From Dichomitus squalens LYAD-421 SS1 (Eukaryota; Basidiomycota; Agaricomycetes; Polyporales; Polyporaceae), in contig NW_006766883.1 in assembly GCF_000275845.1 (NCBI RefSeq), positions 656,494-720,493 of the forward strand: 64,000 nt of DNA, read 5' to 3'. Each line of letters opens with the position of its first letter. Position 1 is the stretch's first letter. The translations under genes and the position numbers were made by a program. The notes under the pieces are model-generated. The model worked only from the letters and a program-made list of their open reading frames with translations, did not search any database and was not told the DNA's origin. This document shows positions 56,901 through 64,000 of the stretch, in pieces.

Positions 56901-58616
56901 TAGACGGCGTGCAGGAGATCTAAGCGGGGCACGCCTTTAGTGCGTTGTGATTTCACCCATCCGCCCACGACGTTTCACCGGCTCCTCCACACTGAAGTAT
57001 CGCTGGACGTCCGCTGCACACGTATCCTCCTCTCCCCTCTCATACCAGCGAGCTTCCCTTGGCGGCTTCCGTTGGTTCTCGCCACCGAGCGCAGATTAGG
57101 TTCTCGCTCAGTGTCCGACACCTCTCCTCCCTCTGGCCCCAGCATATCCGTGGTGTCCCCTAGTCGTGGACTACTTCGTGTTGGCCGCCACCTCTCGATA
57201 GAAGACGGCAAATTCGCCCGAAGTCCCTCATTTGTCCCTCCCCAGTCGTTCGTTCGGTCTCGTACGCGGTTTCGCCAGTATCAGAACAAGAAATTTAATC
57301 GAATAAGGTCGGCATTTAATTCCTTGGCTCCCGCTTGCCCTCGGTTCGTCGAAGTTGCTGCAAGAAGGCTTACAACGGCATCGGTGTCGGTGAGTGCCGA
57401 CTGCACGCTGTGGAATGAGGCGAGGGCGATTGGATGAAGGCTGACGGGGGTATGTTCTCGCGGGGCAGATTTTGCAGGCTCAAGAAGACTGTTTGGATCG
57501 CGCGCCGAGTTGATCGTCGATTGTTGGATAACATACTTTCCGGTGAAGAGAGGGGACGGCATACGGACGGACGTGCATTTGGAGATCAAAGGTGAGCACC
57601 GCCGTCCAATGTCTGCCCTCCTTCCTTCTATGGGTGCGGCGGGGCCGTAAAACGTGGGCCGTGGGAACAGGCGAAGCGCGGTCTATTGTGCGCGCTACCC
57701 TCTGCCGATCGACTTGGGGCGTACCGTCCCTGCACTACAAGCTCCATTCTACGTTATCTTGCGCGGGCAGCATGCGGAGTCGTTCATGCCCGTGCAGGGT
57801 CTGTTCGGGCGTGCTCGTCACGGGATGTCCGTCGCGCGGGGGGCGATGTCATGGCCAAGGCGCGGTGGAGAGGCCTTACACGAGGCATCTGATGAGGGCC
57901 TGGTCGATAACATCGCGATTAACGCTTTCGCGTCCGACTTATTATCGGATTATTATGGCGAATAGTCCCAGCCAATAGTCGTCTGCTGTTTCCCATCAAC
58001 GTCGCGCGTCTACCCCTACCGGTATACCGGATCCCTTATATCTCTCTATTTCACCCGCTCTCCCTCCTCTTGTCTCCCCGCCCAGACTCGACGTTGGCAA
58101 CGTCCGTCTACCCCCTGCCTTCCTCCGAGCCCTGTTTATAACATAACGATCCCACTGACGATCTCTCGTAACGTTCATTCCAGTCCATCGCGACGACTCC
58201 ACCACCACCTACGTCCTTCTTCTCCCCATCAAGTCTCGCTTTCCCGTGATACTTGCATGATCACTTGGCCCTCCCGTGAGTTTCTCCTCGCCCTGAACAC
58301 TTTCCGCGTTTCAGCGTAGCATCCAACGCACTAAATGCATATTGCTACCTTCAATCGCGATGTGACGATCGGACGAAGTGTCCTCTTCGCGTGCACTACC
58401 CCCGGTCGTGAAATGTTTATGTTCGCCCACGTATCCGTGAGGCCTCATTTCCTTCTCTCTGAACCGTGTCTATACTACCTTTTGAGAGCGCGCCTTCTTG
58501 GTTAATTCGACGAGTCCTTCGTTTTTCACACTGTTGCCGACCACCTACGCCGTTCTCTGAGCTCGGCTATCCAACCCAGCTATCCGACACGCACCATTTG
58601 GGCCGCTTGTGCCGTC
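53922..58616. other. Gene-poor tract upstream of the G1/S cyclin, 4.7 kb
   Basis: No supported gene. ORFs of 60-165 residues occur on both strands (for example 56940-57437 and 57592-57978), but none shows a recognisable domain, consistent codon bias or paired splice signals. The last kilobase (about 57900-58616) is pyrimidine-rich, suggesting a long 5' leader or promoter for the cyclin. I saw no tRNA or transposon terminal repeats. A short ncRNA cannot be ruled out by eye. Confidence 0.35.
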
Positions 58617-60116
58617 ATGATGTCTTCTGCCCCTTCTACTTCTGATGCGACGTCTCACACGAGCTCTTCTTCGTCTAGCATCACCTCAGTAAGCACCGGT
58701 CAACATCCCACCTCTCCTCCAGCTTCAGAGATGAAGGACGTCTCAAACGCAACCAGGGCTTCGCGCCCTTCCGCTTATCCCAAGAAGAAGCCGTCTCCCT
58801 ACGGCGTCTCCAAGTCTTCTAGGCGACAAAGCCCCCTCTATCCCCCTCATTCTCTTGTCCGGAAGACCCCACGCGCTGCGAAAGCGGAGTTAATCGCGCA
58901 GCGTCAGAGGCATTTGCAGATCAGCGCTCTCAGGCGGGAAGGGATTTACCTGGAGGAGGAGTATCATGAAGAGATTCGAGCGTATATGCACGAGATGGAG
59001 GTGAGCCGCACTTCGCCGAGGGGTTCCGTTCATTCGTTGAGCCTTGTGATTTGTCCCGCATAGCGCTTGACGATGTGCTCAATCTCGTCCATGGATCAGC
59101 AACCGGAGATTCGGTGGCACATGCGCCCGTGTCTCGTTGACTTCCTCGTCGAACTTCACTTCATGTTCCGCCTCCGCCCCGAGACCCTCTACCTGACGCT
59201 GAACATTATCGACCGCTACGTCTCGAAGCGTGTTGTATATGTGAAGCATTACCAGCTTGTCGGCTGTGCAGCCCTCTGGATCGCTGCCAAGTTTGAGGAT
59301 GCGAAGGAGCGCGTACCTACCGTACATGACCTGGCGCAGATGTGCCAGGAGACATACGACGAATCCGCGTTCATCCAGATGGAGGGGCATGTCCTCTCGA
59401 CTATCCAGTGGGCACTTGGACACCCTACCGCGGAGTCGTGGTTACGTATCTTCTGCTGCGGCCCCATCATGGAAGAGCAGAAGGTTCAGCACGTTGCTCG
59501 GTTCCTCATGGAGATCACTCTCTTCTACCGCGAATTTGTGCAGTACCCCTCATCCGCCATCGCCTTCGGTGCCCTGACGCTTGCTCGGTACCTCTGCGGA
59601 AAGGGCCGTCGTCTCTTCGAGGAGACAGAGGAGTGTCTGGAGATCGTGGACCACTTGGACAACCGGCTGGCGAAGCACGCCAACGAGCTTTCGGAGACTT
59701 TGGTCAAGAAGTACTCTTATGCCTTCTATTCGAAGGCTGCGACCTTCACCCTCCAGTTCTACCTCCAAGGTGGCCGATTCCAGCGTCAGCCCCTTGTGAC
59801 GCTGCCTATGACGCCTGTGCGTACCTATTCTTCAAAGGTCTGCACCCCAATGAGCGTTTCCACGACGGCTTCCGACTTCTCGGACGACATGCCGGCGACC
59901 CCCACGAGTCCTATACTGTCCAGCGACGCTTTCTCTGGCTCGTACATGTCGGACGACAAGGAGAACTTGCCCTCGCCGAAGTTCGAGCCTGTACTCAACA
60001 AGCAGCTCATCGAGCAAGTACCGGAGCAGTTCCTGCCCCACGACTTCGTCACCTACCAGAGGCAAGCGCTGCACAATCTCAACGTGTCGTCCCCGCGCCC
60101 CGCAATGGTCTCGTAG
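58617..60116 (+). CDS. G1/S-type cyclin (CLN family) with KEN box
   Basis: Exons 58617-59000 and 59064-60116 join to 478 residues. The first 110 residues are Ser/Pro-rich and disordered. The cyclin box begins with EIRWHMRPCLVDFLVELHFM and continues LNIIDRYVSKRVVYVKHYQL, VGCAALWIAAKFEDAKERVP and MEGHVLSTIQWALGHPTAES, ending around FYSKAATFTLQFYLQ. The box fits fungal Cln-type G1 cyclins that bind Cdk1/Cdc28 at Start, more than B-type cyclins (no MRAILVDW). The C-terminal tail (about 90 residues) contains SDDKENLPSP; the KEN tripeptide at 59958-59966 may be an APC/C degron. The gene sits after a 4.7 kb gene-poor tract. Confidence 0.88.
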
Positions 60117-62465
60117 GATCTCCTCCCCTCGTGCCGCTTAGCCCCCGTCTCTTCGCCCGTGGTCGACACTGTCAGCCCAGGTGTATAGGTTGTAAAAAGC
60201 TTTCCTGCCGCTTTCCTTCATCCTGCAATCCTCTCGTCGCGCACAAAATGTATCAACACATCATACACGTCGTTCATCGGCATCCACCAAGCATTCTCCG
60301 GTTCTCAAAGCAACATCATCGTCTCATCATGCATGCATACTTCTCTCCTGCAATAGTCTCGTCTCTCCTGTTTTCCTGTGCCAGACATCGTCGCCTATAC
60401 GAGTACAAGAACAACGTCGAATCGGACGGGTCGACACCAAGAAGCACCGCCTTGTACGCATCCTCTCGTGTACGATTAGGACCCGCGCAGTCCCTCTGGT
60501 GTATCCGTCGTTCGGCTGCATTCTGGCACTACTCCTTGTTCTCTCGCGCGAACATTGTTCAGACATATCCTAGCCTATGCATCCCGCCTTTCCTTTCTGC
60601 GCACCTATCCCGGATCGCTATACGCGACGCACCTATTTCTCCTTTCCCCCGGTCCAACTTAGCCACCTCCTTCGTTCATATCTTATTCTTCACTTTTATT
60701 GTACATTTCTTTGTCGTCTGCGTCCGTCCCCTCCGCAATCACCGATCCCGTTGCGCATTGTGTCATATCCACCGTATAGTCGCCTTCTTTCCGTACCATC
60801 TCGTCAATGTCGCAGCATTGAGTCAGCCCCACAATCATCTGTCGTCGTCCGGGCCTGAAGGGTCTGCCGCACCGCACTGTTTTGCACACTCCTGTCGTTT
60901 ACATTACCAAGCCAAATCGTGCATCGAAGTTACATTATTTTGCACCAAAGCGGCCAGCCATAAGTACGCTTTCGCGAAGGCTGTTTCCCGATTCAGGCGC
61001 AATGCTCGATGTACAAGAAACGAACGTCTGCGCCGCCGATGACGAACCTGAATCAAGGTGGCTGGGCTGACAGTCGCGGGTACAGTATAGCTTCGAAGTC
61101 TTCGTTTAGCTTCGATCCTCAGGAGACACATGCGCCCCAAGACCAGTGCACAATGCACAATCCGTCGCAACCCTCGATATGCAATACGATACTTATCGCA
61201 AACTCCGAGAGCCCATTCCGGCTGTGCAAGGTATCGCGGCGATCATGCTGCGGCGAAGTGTCCTGGTCCCTTCGCAGGACAAAGGAAGAAGCTTGGTGAT
61301 CGGACAGAGCGTCGTTCTGTTCTTTCCATGTAACTAAGGTGACGTAAGGCGGACACGGCGAGAACGCCGGCCGTCGGTCTGCGTCGGTGGCCCGGAGGCC
61401 TCGGCGGCTGTCCTCGGCCCACGAATTAAGGCACGAGGACGGACAGAAGAATGATGCTGGGACGCGCTTCGCTGCTTCCCCGGCTCGCACACGAGGCGCG
61501 CCCTTTGTCTTGTGCTGGGCCGCCTCGCCCGCTACTGCTCCCGTGCGGGGTGGGAGGAGCCAAGGCTCGTGACCTTGTGCTCGGTGGCTCGATAGCGCGG
61601 TCGCTAGAGTGATCAGCCCTACGCGAGGCGGAGGAATGCACTCTACGCCACCCGGCCAGCAGCATCGCCGGGGGTAAGGAACTTCTGAAAGCAATATCTT
61701 GGTATTGTAGCGACTGAGCTGGGGGAAACGACCCTGGTGGCGGTCATCGAAGACGGTGTTGTACAGACGCCCGTAGCGACCGGCCCGCGTCCGACGGTAA
61801 GATCAGCCGTGGCGGGCGGTGTGCCGGGCCGGTGGCCCGAGCAGCAGGCCTGGAGTGGACCCCCTCCGAAAGGCGCATTGGGGGCCGTTTCCGACGACAA
61901 CTACATATGTGCCCAGAATCGTCCTCAAGGCTGGCCGTGGAAACATAATGCACGTAATGTTTTGCTACCGCGACATCAAGGGATTACGCTACGGGACAAG
62001 GCCGGGTCTAGCAGGTGCGGCGATCGTGCCTGGTATGTATGCACAGATCTGCACCCAGCAATCATTCGACCCGTCATAGCTTTCATCAAGGGTGACGCGC
62101 TCTAGCGGCCGGCCCGCGACGTTGGTGGGGAGGAACGAATTGTGGTGTTAAACACGGTGGTCGCTACAGCGTCGGACTTTTCGAGTTCGGCACAAGACTG
62201 GTCTTGGTATGAGACTACGGAAGTTCTTGGTCTCTAGACCAAATTCTCATGAGGGGCTTTGTCGCTGTCGCGGATATCCTACACAGTGCGCACTACTACA
62301 TTTTGTCGTAACTTTGCCCAGCCCAGCGCACACGGACTTCAACAACGCAGGAACTCCCCACATCAGCTTCATCGCAGGCACACGACCTCGCCAGCCCGAC
62401 CCACGGCCGTCCATTCCCACACCACGAACCAGACCGAGAAGATACGCTCAGGTCCGTCCACCCGC
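60117..62465. other. Gene-poor tract, 2.35 kb
   Basis: Between the cyclin stop and the oxidoreductase stop. ORFs on both strands (61119-61694 minus, 61737-62105 plus) lack recognisable domains. Part of it is the cyclin 3' region. An ATGCATGCAT run lies near 60328-60337. No RNA gene recognised. Confidence 0.3.
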
Positions 62466-64000
62466 TTACTCGAGGACCCAGTCGTTTCCGTTCTGCTTGA
62501 TTCCGACCGAGCGCTTCTCGTCGAGACTGATGCGCCCGGCGTGCAAGATGGCGGTGGTGAGGATCGTGTTCGCGATCGTCGGGAGCCCGTGCTTGTCGTA
62601 CTCCGCCGCGGTCGTCTGCCCCGCGTTCACGCTCCGCGCGGCGTCGATGAACTTCTCGATCGACACGTAGCCGTAGCCGCGCTGGCCATCGAAGTGCCCG
62701 CTCTCCGAGGGCGAGTACTTCATGCTGAGGTGTCGAAAGGGCCGTCCGTTCGGATCGGAGAATTCATACAACACGCGATCATCACGATCGTTGCGACAAG
62801 GTGCGTGAAGAGGTGACGGTGGGAGAAGCGAATGGCCAGCGGGCGGTAGGTGAATAATACCAATCCAATAGATCAAACGAAGGTCGCGGTCAGAAATCTG
62901 AGTCGTCTGTGATGCAGAAGGGGCGACGCACTAGAAGGGGTTGTACCACGCCTTGCCGGTCTCGTCATTGACGATGTCGTACCCGCGGTGGGCCTGGTCG
63001 ACGTTGATCTCGCCCTGGAAGATGTGCACGATCAGGTATGTCACTTTCTATTCATCGAGCATAGCCACACGCCGACTATCCCGTGCTGCAGCCGAATAGC
63101 CAGCCAGGCACGCGAAGCAGAGGACAGTGGCTCTCTCAATCAGACATTGGCATACCTTTTCTGCCATATAGTAGAAATGCTGCGAGGTGTGTACGCCCGA
63201 CTTGAGCGGCGCGGTCCAGGACGCCGTGTACACCGCGGTGCCCTTGTGCTTTGAGCTCGAGAGCGACTGCCAGTCGACGAGGAGGGTGATCGTGTCCTCT
63301 GTCTGGGGTACGCAATTGAAAGGCTCGCTTGTCGCAATACCAGTCGCAGCGCTGGCCGTCACGCGCGTCGGGACCGCGCGACCTTGCATGAACCAGCAGT
63401 GGATGTCGATGTGGTGCGAAGACAGGTAGTAGCTGTTCACGCGAGTCAGTCAGTCTCACTAAACGTGTCGCAGACGGACCGGGGCTGAGAACGCACCTGA
63501 TGTCGGAGTCCTTGCCGGCCCACGCGCGGAAGGTCTCCAACTGGCTCTTCGGCTGGCTCATCCACGCGCTGAAGAAGTTGAACTCGCCCAAGGTGGCGGC
63601 GCGCGCCCTTGCGTCGCTGTACACAGGGTCGAACCTAGCCGAAGGAAGAGCGTCAGTCCACAAGCAAGTGCATGAACGAACCGCGCTGATGCTCACCGCT
63701 TGTGGTGCTCGACGAAGCAGACGACGCCCTTCTTCTGCGCAGCGGCGACTAGTTCACTATGGTGCTGAAGGAGTTGCACGGCAGGCTTGGTGACGAGGAC
63801 ATGCAGACCGTGCTCGATAGCGTAGAGAGCGATGGGGTAGTGGGTGCCTTGCGGGAGATGGTTAAGTGACGGGTCAGCTGCACGCATCTGAAGCGACTCA
63901 CTGTCCGGCGTGAAAATAATGACGGCATCACCAGGAGACAGCTTGTCAATCGCTTCCTTGTCTAGGGGATAATGAGTCCTCAATATCTCTCTTGATCTGA
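62466..64000 (-). CDS. Gfo/Idh/MocA-family oxidoreductase, partial at right edge
   Basis: Multi-exon minus gene that continues beyond 64000, so the N-terminal Rossmann start is missing. From the right edge: [18 protein letters not shown]; then [20 protein letters not shown], where TKP takes the place of the family EKP motif; then [20 protein letters not shown]; then [15 protein letters not shown] and [18 protein letters not shown]. It ends [12 protein letters not shown] at 62466. The layout is an NAD(P)-binding domain followed by a C-terminal beta-sheet domain with an HxxD pair. Such enzymes oxidise or reduce sugars, sugar acids or related alcohols. The substrate cannot be told from this part. 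Confidence 0.84.

Noticed and set aside
59342..61042. 566-residue plus-strand ORF across the cyclin gene and its 3' region
   Set aside because: It is the +1 shadow of the cyclin exon, starts within it and has no recognisable domain; GC-rich coding sequence keeps the shadow frame open.
61737..62105. 122-residue plus-strand ORF
   Set aside because: No recognisable domain, and the competing frames on both strands are equally open.
1..64000. tRNA, rRNA, CRISPR array, transposon or provirus
   Set aside because: No B-box-like GGTTCGAATCC, no repeated spacer array, no reverse transcriptase or transposase motifs, and no paired terminal repeats were seen by eye. The RdRPs are the cellular silencing family, not viral.

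Overview
The window looks like part of a filamentous basidiomycete (mushroom-forming, Agaricomycete-type) nuclear genome. Genes are dense, often divergently paired, and cut by many 45-65 nt introns with GT(A/G)xGT donors and short branch/CAG ends. Several proteins are fungal (MMM1 of ERMES, two CON-6 proteins, a TTL-like ligase, an RNA-silencing type RdRP). I saw no rRNA, tRNA, transposon or CRISPR array. Exon boundaries were read by hand. Where joined exon lengths are given they keep frame, but single junctions still need RNA data.

Layout. 1-2.3 kb: minus-strand WD40 gene (cut by the left edge) and a small acidic protein with SUMO-interaction-like motifs. 2.4-8.1 kb: D-2-hydroxyglutarate dehydrogenase, a Rap1 telomere protein and a CDK11-type kinase. 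8.2-13.3 kb: Nup155/Nup170 nucleoporin. 13.6-22.6 kb: a coiled-coil protein with a C-terminal fungal domain of unknown function (DUF6697-like), CON-6 protein A, RPB8, a tubulin-tyrosine-ligase-like protein, MMM1, and a second copy of the coiled-coil/DUF gene on the other strand. 23-29.5 kb: MARVEL-like membrane protein, CON-6 protein B, and a long disordered protein carrying four copies of a short basic motif. 30-39.6 kb: Sec7-PH Arf-GEF, a small HWAL/NCQxW protein, Pescadillo and SmD2. 39.9-48.7 kb: two tandem cellular RNA-dependent RNA polymerase genes. 49.2-53.9 kb: LYRM2-type protein and a probable eIF4E-binding (4E-T-like) protein. 53.9-58.6 kb: long gene-poor tract before a G1/S cyclin (58.6-60.1 kb). 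60.1-62.5 kb: another gene-poor tract. 62.5-64 kb: Gfo/Idh/MocA oxidoreductase cut by the right edge.

Functions. Much of the window is housekeeping (pol II, spliceosome, ribosome biogenesis, nuclear pore, ERMES, Arf cycling, cell cycle), arranged as close divergent pairs that probably share promoters: CDK11/NUP155, TTL/MMM1, PES/SmD2, LYRM2/4E-T. The least conventional parts are the RdRP tandem, the two CON-6 genes with a 16-nt microexon (one with an in-frame GC-AG intron), the paired DUF6697-like genes, the four-motif disordered protein and the small HWAL/NCQxW protein. I found no convincing new multi-gene system. The RdRP pair is the strongest lead, and these five are the places to look.
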